The notes beneath the pieces were generated by a model. That model had not been told where the DNA came from. It made no database searches and saw nothing but the letters and a program-made list of their open reading frames with translations. The position numbers were made by a program, and so were the translations under genes. Below are positions 1 through 9,997 of a stretch of DNA of 64,000 nt, one piece after another. Source of the DNA: Panicum virgatum (taxonomy: Eukaryota > Streptophyta > Magnoliopsida > Poales > Poaceae); the NCBI RefSeq assembly GCF_016808335.1, contig NC_053153.1, positions 31,813,590 through 31,877,589 of the forward strand, read 5' to 3'. Each line of letters starts with the position of its first letter. Position 1 is the first letter of the stretch.

Positions 1-2049
1 CTGCGCCGCCGCTCCCCGCGTTCGAATCAACCCACACCGCTCGATCAAAGACCAGCGGCCTCGATTAGATCTAGCGTACCTCTTGGTCCAGATCCGTTCG
101 ATCGAGATCAGACGGTCCAGATGCGGTTTGACCGCCTGCGTACCGGTCAGCGCGCGTCACATTTGCTTAAGAGCCCCCCAGCTATCACAGAATTGAGCCG
201 CAGTCCGAATTAGTTCAAAAGAAATTGCAGTTAGGCCCCGGTTTTTACCAAAACCCCCCTGACCTTCCTGGTTTTAGCGCCCGCAGTCCAGGGACTTCGG
301 TTTTCCTTGTTAGCCCTTAGATTTAATGGTTAATTACGTTTAGGCCCTCAGTTTTTGCAGAAAACCCCTGGAACTTAGTTTTTCTCGCAAATAAGCCCCT
401 AGAACTTGTTTTTAGCCTAGAATATGCGTTTTAGCTCCGTTTTAGGCGTTCTTTATGTCCACGCGATCGTTGTAACGCGTAGAATAGTTTTAGACTAGTT
501 TAGTGTGCTGTTTTTATGTATTGATGTACTGTTTCTTAGCTTTTGTTAGTATTTGCTTGTATGCTTATTGTTGTGCCTCGTTTTGGCCATGTGTTCGTGA
601 GTAGACGTTGAGCTACCGGAGGAGCCCCAGTACCAGTACCCGGAGCAGCCGCCTTCTGACCAGTTTGAGCAGCAGCAGGAGCAGTACGAGGAAGGCAAGT
701 ATAACATGAACAACCTATCACTTTTAAATACATTTTCATACTGCATTTAATATTGTATGCCTATAAGGATTTCCTAGCCACTTTATATCCTTTATATATA
801 TATATCCTTTGGGGTTGCATTTTGGTTAGTTGTGCTAGGTGACGCACTATAACACATAATGGTCCTTTTTAATTAATTTGATTAATGGTATATGCAACTT
901 AATTCTGAGAGTGGCACTCTGTGTGGCTTGAGTGGCTCACTTCTCGTTAAAATTGGTTTTGTTAGAAACATGGTTTAGGGGGCCGGCACGGTGCTTACTG
1001 CCTGGTTGGCCACTCTCCATAAGGACCGGTTCATAGAGCGACAACCTGGGACAACAGCGCTACAACAAGACTGGAATGGGACGGTCTTGGCTTACTAATT
1101 AGGTCTTTTTGGTTTGGAGTAACTTACCTGCGGGGCAAAGGGTGGTAAGCTTCAATGGTCCCTGCTCCTCCGGCTGGTCTGTGCTTGGTTTGCGCACCTG
1201 TGCTTGTACCCCCGTGTGGTGGGCCCCATCGTCGCCGATCCAACTCTTCGTGGTTACGCCTTACCAACGAGATTCTTTGTTACGGCCTCGTAGTGAGTTT
1301 GCTAGTCATCTCACCTAAGGAAGTGTGATGAACAACTGGCGTAGCTCACGACTTGTGGGTAAAGATGTGCAACCTCTGCAGAGTGTAAAACTGGTATACT
1401 AGCCGTGCTCACGGTCATGAGCGGCCCAGATCCTCCTTTTGATTAGTGAGGTTATCTTCCTTTGACGAGGCAGGTTTCCCTGGGTGGTTTGGTTTCGGTT
1501 TGGTTCTCAGTAGTAACATGTTTAATCTTGATTAATTACTATGTAACTGGGTTTATGGTAATTCATCAAATTGTAGTAATTAGCTTTAATAAAATTTTGC
1601 CAAGTCTTAAAAGCTAATGCAGTCAGTCAGCCAACCTTAGAGCCTCATAGTTTGTGTTATACTTGTTGAGTACAAGTTGTGTACTCACTCTTGCCTCTTC
1701 TCTACTTTTTCCTCTTGGACACTCTACTGCTGCTCAGTTCCTGCCGACGCGAGGGAGTTCGCTCAGCGCTACCAGGACTACGAGGACTTCTAGGCGTTCG
1801 TCTCCCAGTCGACGTCCCTGTGGCGCCCTGCTCAGCTTCGTAGAGTTTTTATCGTATTTGTACTTCGCTTCCGTTGTATCAGACATTTTTGTCATTAATG
1901 TAATAAATAACATTCGTATTCGCTTTATTATATCTTTTTACGTGATATGTGCTGTGATATATTGTTCATTCTGTTGTATATACGTGTGACTTGATCCTGG
2001 CACGTATATGATTGCTCGGTTTATGTCTTTTTATAAACCGGGTGTTACA
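1..2049 (+). repeat. Element A 5' LTR (3' part only)
   Basis: The LTR ends GGGTGTTACA at 2049 and is followed directly by a primer binding site, which fixes it as the 5' LTR. The homologous A 3' LTR is about 2% different where I compared it by eye. It retains the empty target sites of C (CGTTC at 95-99) and D (CCCCG at 1210-1214), which proves both insertions by comparison. It carries the two exon-like segments described for B: 604-694, then GC-AG intron 695-1737, then 1738-1793. No other gene is seen in it. Confidence 0.93.
604..1793 (+). other. LTR-embedded split mini-ORF, element A 5' LTR copy
   Basis: Segment 604-694 (30 codons plus one base) reads an open acidic Gln/Tyr-rich frame and ends GAGGAAG, followed by GCAAGT, the consensus donor of GC-AG introns. 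Segment 1738-1793 follows a CTGCTCAG acceptor and continues the frame for 18 codons to PADAREFAQRYQDYEDF and TAG. The candidate intron is 1043 nt. Both segments are open here. The first coding exon with an ATG is not identified, so this may also be a non-coding spliced leader. Function is unknown. Confidence 0.4.
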
Positions 2050-2052
2050 GAG

Positions 2053-2064
2053 TGGTATCAGAGC
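2053..2064 (+). promoter_or_regulatory. Element A primer binding site
   Basis: TGGTATCAGAGC lies 3 nt after the 5' LTR end. It is complementary to the 3' end of plant initiator methionine tRNA, the usual primer of plant Ty3/gypsy reverse transcription. Confidence 0.95.
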
Positions 2065-2621
2065 TGTATCGACTGTAGGACGAAGCCTAGATAGAACTGG
2101 TCGAGTTTTAGGACTTCTTCTCTCCAATCCTTGCTTGCTGAAACTATTTTACTATTATACCCCTTGAATTATATGACTTTTACCTGTCTTGCCTTGATTT
2201 CTCTCTCTAGAGATAGTTTTAGTAGATTTTGGCCTGAATAAGTCATCGGATCACCATGAGTATACACTAGGTGACCCTTTTATAATAATACGATAGCACG
2301 CTCTGCGACGCGTTGTGTTAGTCGAGTCGTATGTTAAACTCGGCTAAGCTGTGAAAATTGTCTGCTTGTTATTATGCTACATGTTTGATTTGGATTTTTG
2401 GTTGATTGCATAGCTTAGTAGTTTAAATTTGTTTTAAGAAAATCACGCTGATGTTAAAAGTTAATTAATTAATAAAACAAGTTAGATCATTGGGGGTAAA
2501 ACCGTCTACTCTATCTTGTCTACTTTATCATGTCTAAGTCTTTTTCCGCAAAGAGTTATCATATCCATCTGAATTTATTCCTGCAATATCCTTACTCGTG
2601 AAATCTTTTGTCCAAAATCAG
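2065..2621 (+). other. Element A untranslated leader
   Basis: About 560 bp lie between the primer site and the gag ATG with no credible ORF. The sequence is AT-rich and is shared with B and G. It ends AAAATCAG directly before ATG, which resembles a splice acceptor. Packaging signals are expected here but cannot be pinpointed. Confidence 0.75.
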
Positions 2622-3137
2622 ATGGTGAACACCAGGCGTGGTTCTGACCAGCAGGGGCAGAACAACCAGGGTCAGAACACTCAGGGGACCGGGATCCCGA
2701 TGCCTCCGCCTCTGACTCCGGAGCAGTACTTCTAGCTCCAGATGTAGATGATGGCTACCCTGAACAACACGGTTCAGGCTCTTCAGCATGCTCACACTCA
2801 GCCTCCGTCTCCTCCACCGCCGCAGCCTCGCGACAGGCATGCTAAGTTTCTGAGGGGTCACCCGCCGACGTTCTCTCACACGTCCGACCCTCTTCAGGCT
2901 GACGACTGGCTCCGTGCAGTGGAGCGCCAGCTGGACATCGCCCAGTGCGATGATCGGGAGCGAGTTTTGTACGCTGCAGGACAGCTGCGAGGGGCAGCTT
3001 TGGACTGGTGGGAGTCCCACCCAGTTCAGGACCGCGAGGCTCTCACTTGGCTCCAGTTCCGGGAGCGGTTCCGCAGCCACAATGTCCCTGCGGGCGTTAT
3101 GAAGATGAAGCAGAAGGAGTTCCTTGCACTGAAGCAG
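2622..3137 (+). pseudogene. gag: Element A gag exon 1, broken
   Basis: This is the N-terminal half of the structural Gag polyprotein, homologous to intact exon 1 of B. The ATG at 2622 is chosen because B and G start at the same point. Two in-frame TAG codons (2733-2735 and 2745-2747), where B has glutamine codons, break the frame. The remaining open part from 2748 keeps the retrotransposon gag signature (DPLQADDWLRAVE and AALDWWESH). It ends at ...LALKQ, exactly at the splice donor CAG|GTAATC. Confidence 0.88.
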
Positions 3138-3248
3138 GTAATCTCAGATATAATCATTCAGTGGTTTCTTTTGAGCTAATGCCCCCTTGTTCTATTCTTA
3201 TGAATCTTGAGTTAATCTTTCGATATCTATCTGTCTTTGTCACTTCAG
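3138..3248 (+). other. Gag intron, element A (111 nt)
   Basis: GT...AG segment between CAG|GTAATC and TTCAG|GGG. It interrupts the gag frame at a codon boundary (phase 0) and holds an in-frame stop. Joining the flanks restores the conserved Gag motif [15 protein letters not shown]. It aligns with the introns of B and G. Confidence 0.85.
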
Positions 3249-5357
3249 GGGACTATGTCGGTCACGGAGTATCGTGATCGCTTTCTGCAGCTTGCTCGCT
3301 ACGCCCCTGCCGATGTTGCGGATGACCGCAAGAAGCAGGAGCACTTCATGGAGGGTCTTGAGGACTACCTCCAGTACGCGCTGCTCAACCTCCGCTTCGA
3401 CGACTTCAACCATCTGGTTGACAGCGCGCTCAACACGGAGCGCAATCACTTAGAGATGGAGGACAAGAAGAGGAAGATTGTCCCCGTTGCTTCCGGCAGC
3501 AACACTCGTCCTCGCCTCCAGCCGCACCAGCAGTACCAGCAGAGGCCGCAGTAGTACCCGCCTCGACAGCAGCAGCAGGCAGGTCAGGGCCCGAGGTTAC
3601 CGGCACCTCCGGCTCGTGCTGCTTCACCAGCTCCGCCAGCACCTCAGGCTCCACGGCAGGCAGCTCCACCTGCCAGATAGCAGGCTCAGGGACCCCCTCG
3701 CGTCTGCTTTCACTGCGGCCAGCCGGGGCACTACGCCAACGCTTGCCCCCGGAAGGCACAGGCGGGACAGCAGGGGCGCCCAGCTCAGCCCAGCCCAGGG
3801 CGCCACTTCAGGGCAGAGTGAACCACATGATGGCCGAGTCAGTGGCCGAGGCTCCCAACGTGGTTATTGGTATGTTCATGGTTAATTCATATCCAGCTAC
3901 AGTGCTTTTCGATACTGGTGCTACGCATTCCTTCATTACTCAGTCTTTTGTCGAGCATCATGGTATTCATACTAGCACATTAAAGAGGTGCCTGTTAGTA
4001 TCTTCGCCGGGAGGACATTTGAGGTCTCACACTTACTGCCCGAGAGTCAGTGTTTCCTTGAGGGGAGTAGAGTTCTGTACTGATCTGATGGTGCTAGACA
4101 CCAAGGGCATTGATGTCATTCTGGGAATGGAGACTCTGGACAAGTGGGGAGTCCGGATAGATTGTGCTCAGAGGACAGTCTTGCTATCAGCTTCCAGTGG
4201 CCAAGAGGTTGTTATCAGTGCAGTGGAGCCTTCGGGATTTCTTCATCAGATGAAGGCTAGACCCACGGATGGTATTCGCGTGGTGTCTGAATTCCCGGAT
4301 GTCTTTCCGGATGATCTGCCAGGTATGCCGCCTGAACGCGCCATTGAGTTTTGTATTGATCTCTTGCCTGGCACAGCTCCTATTGCAAAGCAGCCCTACC
4401 GTATGGCACCTATAGAGCATGAAGAAGTCAAGAAAACTATTGATGAGTTGCTAGCCAAGGGCTATATCCATCGCAGTTTCTCTCCTTGGGCTTTTCCATT
4501 ATTACTGGTAGATAAGAAGGATGGCTCGAAGAGGATGTGTGTGGATTATCGGGAGCTGAATGCAGTCACTATCAAGAACAAGCATCCACTGCCCCGTATC
4601 GAGGATCTCTTCGATCTGCTTCGAGGTGCTCGTATATTCTCGAAGATTGATCTTCGTTTGGGTTATTTTCAGCTGAGGATCCGTCCTGGGGATATTCCGA
4701 AGACGGCATTCACCTGCAAGTACGGGCTATATGAGTATACGGTCATGTCCTTCGGCTTGACTAATGCCCCGGCCTTCTTCATGCACTTGATGAACATGGT
4801 CTTCATGGATTATCTGGATGTCTTCGTGGTGATCTTCATTGATGATATTCTGATCTTCTCCAAGACAGAGGAAGAGCATGAAGAGCATCTGAGGCTCGAG
4901 TTGCAGAGATTGAGAGAGCATCAGCTGTATGCTAAGTTCAGCAAGTGCGAGTTCTGGATTGACGAGGTTCCATTCCTCGGTCATGTTATCTATCAGGGAG
5001 GCATTGCTGTTGATCCGAGCAAGGTAAAGGATGTGCTCGAGTGGGAGACACCGCAGACAGTAAAGGAAGTCAAGTCATTCTTGGGCTTAGCTGGATATTA
5101 TCGGAGGTTCATCGAGAATTTCTCCAAGATCGCGAAGCCTTTGACTTCTTTGCTGGAGAAAAATGTGGCATTCGTATGGACTGATGAGCGTCAGAGGGCC
5201 TTTGATGAGCTGAAGAAAAGGTTGACTACGGCGCCAATCCTGACTCTGCCAGACCAGACCAAGAGGTTCACGGAGTATTGTGATGCTTCGAAGGATGGTC
5301 TTGGGTGTGTTCTGATGCAGGAAGGCAGAGTGATTGCTTATGCTTCACGGCAGTTAC
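3249..5357 (+). pseudogene. Element A gag 3' part and pol 5' part (protease, RT, start of RNase H), broken
   Basis: This segment continues gag after the intron and runs into pol. Stops occur at 3552-3554 and near 3678. A 5-bp duplication near 3790 (GCCCAGCCCAG against GCCCAG in B) shifts the frame, so protease and RT are open from 3743 in another phase. Visible are a CCHC zinc knuckle ([13 protein letters not shown]), the aspartic protease motif [12 protein letters not shown] with [10 protein letters not shown] and the catalytic FIDDIL, and the first RNase H motif [10 protein letters not shown]. It stops at 5357, where B inserted inside the RNase H coding region. The remainder is at 17437-19253. 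The protein is not functional as it stands. Confidence 0.92.
5353..5357. repeat. Target site duplication of element B, left copy (GTTAC)
   Basis: GTTAC precedes the B 5' LTR, and the second copy is at 17432-17436. Removing B and one copy restores an uninterrupted RNase H frame identical in layout to that of B. Confidence 0.95.
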
Positions 5358-6015
5358 TGTAACACCCTAATTTAAATTTCAGCATTTATTAATAAATTTA
5401 ATTGGCTTTATTTAATTTTCTAAGGTTTATTGTGTTAGACTTGCATTTAATCTAAAATTTTGTTCCTTAAGTGATTAAAATTTTGTCTAAGGTTAAAACT
5501 TTGTTGTTGCATTCATGCTGGTGCATATTTTGTTTATTTTGGTTGAGTGCTAGGGAGTTTGAATTCAAATTTGTTTGAATTCAAACTAGTTTGTGTGAGT
5601 TTGCAAAAGAAAAAGAAATAGAAATGGAAAGAGGACCCAAACCCAAAACAACCCAACCCATCCTTTCCCCACGGCCCATTTCCTTTCCTGCGGCCCAGTC
5701 CGGCCCGGCCCACTCTCCCCTCTCCCTTTCCCTATACCGGCCCAGCCTCTCCCTCTGCTCGGCCCACTTTCCCACGCACTCGGCCCGGCTCCTCCCGCCT
5801 CCCTCCGCGATGGCCCAGCTGCGCGCACGGCCCACGCCCGCTTCCGCTCTCAGCTCAGGCGTGCGCGCGCTGTCCCTGACAGCCCTGGCCCACCCGCCAG
5901 CTCCTTCTCCCTCCTCCCGCACCTTCCGCGCGCGCGTAACGCCCCGCCGTGATCTCCGGCCGAGATCCACGGCGAGCCCCCGCACCAGACCCGCACGCCA
6001 AGGCAACCCGCCGCC

Positions 6016-6026
6016 CTACAAAAAGG
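6016..6026 (+). promoter_or_regulatory. Probable LTR TATA box (CTACAAAAAGG)
   Basis: A TATA-like CTACAAAAAGG lies in the GC-rich LTR block. It is followed about 45 bp downstream by CCCTAACCCTAGC, typical of grass 5' untranslated leaders. The copy in the 3' LTR is conserved at about 14640. Other LTR subfamilies have CCTTTAAA at the equivalent place. This is inferred from position and composition. Confidence 0.4.
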
Positions 6027-7351
6027 AGCCCGAGCCTCCCTTCCTCTTCCCATCCGCGGCCGCCACCCCTAACCCTAGCGCCACCACCCTCGCCTCGCTC
6101 CGCCGCGCCGCTCCTCTGCGCCGCTGCTGACACGCCATCCCGACGCACCGGAGCTCCGGCCAGGCAGCGCAGAAGCACCGCCCCGACGTCCCGAGTTTTC
6201 CCAAGGCTAGCACTCCTCGATCTCGGCCCCACACGTGCCGAATTTCACCCACGACCTCGCCGCCGGTGAGAAGCTCCGCCCGCTCGATTTCTCGCCGCCA
6301 GTGGTTTCCCGACCTCCCTAACCCCCTACACACCTCCACAGGCCATTCCCGGACTTCCTCTACGGTTCAGCAGGCTCGGAGACGGTCTGCATCGACCACG
6401 CCGCCGAGTTTCGTCCCTGCGCCGCCGCGACCATCGCCGGACCTCGACGCTAACACCCTGCACCGCGTCTCCTTCCAATATAGAGCCCGGTGAGCACCTC
6501 CTCAGCCTCCTGGTCCTTTTGCGCAGGATAGAGTAACCCGTAGCGCGTCCCCGCCTGCACAACGCCGCTCGCCGGCGAGCTAGCGCCGCCTCGCTCTGCC
6601 ACAAGCCCCGTCCGAGCCCCGAGCAGCCTTCCCTTCGCCACCAGTGCCTTGCGCATACCGCGGGCATGCTCCCCGGCCCATCCCTGGCTCAAACCGACCC
6701 CCGGAGCACCGGATGGGCGAACTCCGGCGGCTCCGCGGCCGCGCGCCGCCGCGCTCCGTGAGTTCCGCCGCCGCCGTCGCCCGCAACCCACCCTGGCCAC
6801 CAAACTTGAACCGACGGGTCAGATTAGATCCAAAAGCCCAACCCCGATGAGCCATCGGATCGAGATCCGACGATCCCGATCCAAAGATACCGGTTCGGCC
6901 AGTACCTTTTGCTAAAGAGACCCTGCCTTTTCTGGAATTCAACCCGCAGTCCACAGTAGTGTAAAACTAATTACAGTTTAGGCCTGTTTTTAACACTTAG
7001 CCCCCTGAGCCCTTTAGAAATAGAACCCGCCGTCCAGAGCTGTTGGTTTTGCAGGTTAGCCCTTGAAACTAAGGTTTAATTACATTTTAGTCCACGATTT
7101 TTGCAGAAAACCCCCCTGGAACTAGTTTTTATTTACAAATAAGCCCCTAGAACTTGTTTTTGGCCTAGATTATGCGTCTTAGCTCCGTTTTTAGCGTTCT
7201 TTATGTCCACGCGATCGTTGTAACGCGTAGAATAGCTTTAGACTAGTTTAGTGTGCAGTTTTTATGTATTGATGTACTGTTTCTTAGTTTTTGTTAGTGT
7301 TTGCTTGTATGCTTATACGTGTGCATTGTTTTGGCCATGTGTTCGTGAGTA

Positions 7352-7442
7352 GACGTTGATCCATCTGAGGAGCCCCAGTACCACTACCCAGAGCAGCCAT
7401 CTTCGGAGCAGTTTGAGCAGCAGCCAGAGCAGTACGAGGAAG
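7352..7442 (+). other. LTR-embedded split mini-ORF, exon-like segment 1 (element B 5' LTR)
   Basis: Thirty codons plus one base, read from GAC at 7352: acidic and rich in Q, E, Y and P (DVDPSEEPQYHYPEQ...). An in-frame TGA lies just upstream, so an acceptor (GTGAG or GTGAGTAG at 7345-7352) would have to start the exon after a pyrimidine-rich tract. It ends GAGGAAG|GCAAGT, a strong GC-AG donor. Equivalent segments are 91 nt in every copy except F (85 nt, an in-frame difference): 604-694, 15977-16067, 35044-35134, 41922-42012, 37005-37095(-), 49806-49896(-), 58429-58519(-), 63106-63196(-) and F 46024-46108(-). F carries two stops and H one. No similarity to a known protein is recognised. Confidence 0.4.
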
Positions 7443-8492
7443 GCAAGTATAACATGAACAACCTATCACTTTTAAATACAATTTCATACTGCATTTTAAT
7501 ACTGTATGCCTATAAGGACTTTCCTAGCCACTTTATATCCTTTATATATACCTTTGGGTTGCATTTTGGTTAGTTGTGCTAGGTGCCGCGCTACAACACA
7601 TAATGATCCTTTTTAATTAATTTGATTAATGGTTTACTTGAACTTAATTCTGAGAGTGGCCCTCTGTGTTGTGATGAGTGGCTCACGTCTCGTTAAAAGA
7701 TGGTTTTTGTAGAAACATGGTTTAGGGGGCCAGCACGGTGCTTAGTGCTTGGTTGGCCACTCTCCATAAGGACCGGTTCATAGAGCGACAACCTGGGACA
7801 ACAGCGCTACCACAAGGCTAGAATGGGATAGACTTGGCTTACTAATTAGGTCTTTTTGGTTTGGAGTAACTTACCTGCGGGGCAAGAGTAGTAAGCTTCA
7901 ATGGTCCCTGCTCCTCCGGCTTGGTCTGTGCTTGGATTGCGCTCCTGTGCTTGTACCCCCGGAGGTGGGCCCCATCGTCGCTGACCTATCTCCCGCGGTT
8001 ACGCCTTACCAACGAGATTCTTTGTAACGGCCTCGTAGTGAGTCGCTAGTCATCTCACCTAAGGAAGTGTGATGAACCTCTAGCGTAGCTCACGACTTGT
8101 GGGTAAAGATGTGCAACCTCTGCAGAGTGTAAAACTGGTATACTAGCCGTGCTCACGGTTATGAGCGGCCCAGATCCTCCTTTTGATTAGTGGAGTTATC
8201 TCCTTCCGACGAGGGAGGTGCTTCTCGGGGTTACCTTGGTGGCTTGGTTTTGGTTTGGTTCTCAGTAGTAACATGTTTAATCTTGATTAATTACTATGTA
8301 ACTGGGTTAATGGTAATTCATCAACTTGTAGTAAATAGTTTTAATAAAATTTTGCCAAGATTAAAAGCTAATGCAGTTGAGTCAGCCAACCTTAGAGCCT
8401 CATAGTTTGTGTTATACTTGTTGAGTACAAGTTGTGTACTCACCCTTGCCTCTTCTCTACTTTTTCCTCTTGGCTACGCTACTGCTGCTCAG

Positions 8493-8548
8493 TTCCTGCC
8501 GACACGAGGGAGTTCGCCCAGCACTACCAGGACTACGAGGACTTCTAG
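8493..8548 (+). other. LTR-embedded split mini-ORF, exon-like segment 2 (element B 5' LTR)
   Basis: This 56-nt segment follows the acceptor TGCTGCTCAG. Joined to segment 1 in phase it reads PADTREFAQHYQDYEDF and TAG. It is exactly 56 nt with the same stop in all copies: 1738-1793, 17118-17173, 43896-43951, 43054-43109, 35909-35964(-), 44945-45000(-), 48708-48763(-), 57331-57386(-) and 62001-62056(-). The candidate intron between the segments (7443-8492, 1050 nt) varies from 1023 to 1050 nt between copies, with indels that are not multiples of three. Confidence 0.4.
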
Positions 8549-8809
8549 GTGTTCGTCTCCCAGTCGACGTCCCTGTGGCGCCCTGCTTCAGCTTCGGAGA
8601 GCTTTATTCGTATTTTGTACTTCGCTTCCGCTGTATCAGACATTTTTGTCATTAATGTAATAAATAACATTCGTATTCGCTTTATTATATCTTTTTACGT
8701 GATATGTGCTATGATATACTGTTCATTCTGTTGTATATACGTGTGACTTGATCCTGGCACGTATATGATTGCTCGGTTTATGTTCTTTTATAAACCGGGT
8801 GTTACAGAG

Positions 8810-8821
8810 TGGTATCAGAGC
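8810..8821 (+). promoter_or_regulatory. Element B primer binding site
   Basis: TGGTATCAGAGC, complementary to the 3' end of initiator Met tRNA, 3 nt after the 5' LTR. Confidence 0.96.
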
Positions 8822-9373
8822 CGTATCGACTGTAGGACGAAGCCTAGATAGAACTGGTCGAGTTTTAGGACTTCTTCTCACCAATCCTTGCCTGCTGAAA
8901 TTATTTTACTATTATACCCCTTGACTTCTTTGACTTTTACCCTCCTTGCCTTGATTTCTCTCTGAAGAATAGTTTCGTAGATTTTGGCCTGAATCAGTCA
9001 TCTGACCACCATGAGTATTAGCTAGTGACCCTTTTATAATAATACGATAGCACGCTCTGCGACGCGATGTGTTAGTCGAGTCGTATGTTAAACTCGGCTA
9101 AGTTGTGAAAATTGTCTGCTTGTTATTATGCTACATGTTTGATTTGGATTTTTGACTGATTGCATAGCTTAGTAGTTTAAATTTGTTTAAAGAAAATCAC
9201 TCAGATGTTAAAGTTAACTAATTAATAAAATGAGTTAGATCGTTGGGGGTAAAACAGTCAACTCTATCCTGTCTACTTTATCATGGCTGAGTCTTTTTCC
9301 GCAAAGAGTTATCATATCCATCTGAATTTATTCCTGCAATATCCTTACTCGTGAAATCTTTTGTTCAAATCAG
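8822..9373 (+). other. Element B untranslated leader
   Basis: This AT-rich non-coding leader of 552 bp is conserved with A and G and ends TCAAATCAG directly before the gag ATG. No ORF or clear structure is recognised. Confidence 0.75.
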
Positions 9374-9886
9374 ATGGTGAACACCAGGAGCACCGGTTCC
9401 GGTTCTGGCCAGCAGCAGGGTCAGAACAATCAGGGTACCGGGATCCCGATGCCTCCGCCCTTGACTCCGAAGCAGTACTTCCAGCTCCAGATGCAGATGA
9501 TGGCTACCCTGAACAACACCGTTCAGGCTCTTCAGCACGCTCACACTCAGCCTCCGCCTCCTCCACCGCCGCAGCCTCGCGACAGGCGTGCTGAGTTCCT
9601 GAGGGGTCACCCGCCGACGTTCTCTCACACGTCCGACCCTCTTCAGGCTGACGACTGGCTCCGTGCAGTGGAGCGTCAGCTGGACATCGCCCAGTGCGAT
9701 GATCGGGAGCGAGTTCTGTACGCAGCAGGACAGCTGCGAGGGGCAGCTTTGGACTGGTGGGAGTCCCACGCAGTTCACGACCGCGAGGCTCTCACTTGGC
9801 TCCAGTTCAGGGAGCGTTTCCGCAGCCACAACGTCCCCGCGGGCGTTATGAAGATGAAGCAGAAGGAGTTCCTTGCACTGAAGCAG
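9374..9886 (+). CDS. gag: Element B gag, exon 1
   Basis: This is the N-terminal 171 codons of Gag, the structural protein that forms the virus-like particle in the cytoplasm. The start is supported by the same ATG in A and G and by the leader ending right before it. Visible are a basic, Gly/Gln-rich N terminus, a polyproline run near residues 60-65 and the retrotransposon gag core (HPPTFSHTSDPLQADDWLR and AALDWWESH). The frame ends ...LALKQ at a phase-0 donor CAG|GTAATC. Without splicing, translation would run 13 codons into the intron and stop at 9926-9928, giving 184 residues with no zinc knuckle. The exon is intact. Confidence 0.93.
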
Positions 9887-9997
9887 GTAATCTTAAGTAT
9901 AATCATTCAGCGTTTTCTTTTGAGCTAATGCCCCCTTGTTCTATCCTTATGAATCTTGAGTTAATCTTCCGATATCTATCTGTCTTTGTGAATTCAG
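9887..9997 (+). other. Gag intron, element B (111 nt)
   Basis: Begins GTAATC after CAG and ends GAATTCAG before GGG. It is phase 0 and contains an in-frame stop. The join creates [15 protein letters not shown], the arrangement expected for an uninterrupted chromovirus Gag. The sequence is AT-rich and T-rich relative to its GC-rich exons. Same position in A (111 nt) and G (110 nt). Confidence 0.88.

Larger units (their letters stand above)
5358..8806 (+). repeat. Element B 5' LTR
   Basis: Runs TGTAACACCC...GGGTGTTACA. The first 220 bp are AT-rich, about 5630-6900 is very GC-rich and contains the probable promoter, and 6900-8806 is moderately AT-rich with the split mini-ORF. The GC-rich part contains many overlapping long ORFs on both strands, which I regard as composition artefacts. 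A 24-nt hairpin (CGGTTTAT...ATAAACCG) sits at 8774-8797, just before the LTR end. Confidence 0.96.

Noticed and set aside
1109..1989. ORFs in the A-T balanced LTR part (e.g. 1654-1989), repeated in all LTRs.
   Set aside because: The conserved reading with an invariant stop is in a different frame (mini-ORF segment 2); these frames vary in length between copies.
2053..2064. Possible tRNA gene because of the tRNA-Met-like 12-mer (also 8810, 57060, 30037).
   Set aside because: Only the 12-nt primer complement is present, next to LTR ends; no cloverleaf follows.
5581..6954. Many overlapping ORFs of 60-180 codons on both strands in the GC-rich LTR block, repeated at 14158-15579 and in other LTRs.
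   Set aside because: They overlap on all frames, are Arg/Pro/Ala-rich, span the presumed TATA box and are not kept between LTR subfamilies. GC-rich sequence lacks stop codons by chance.
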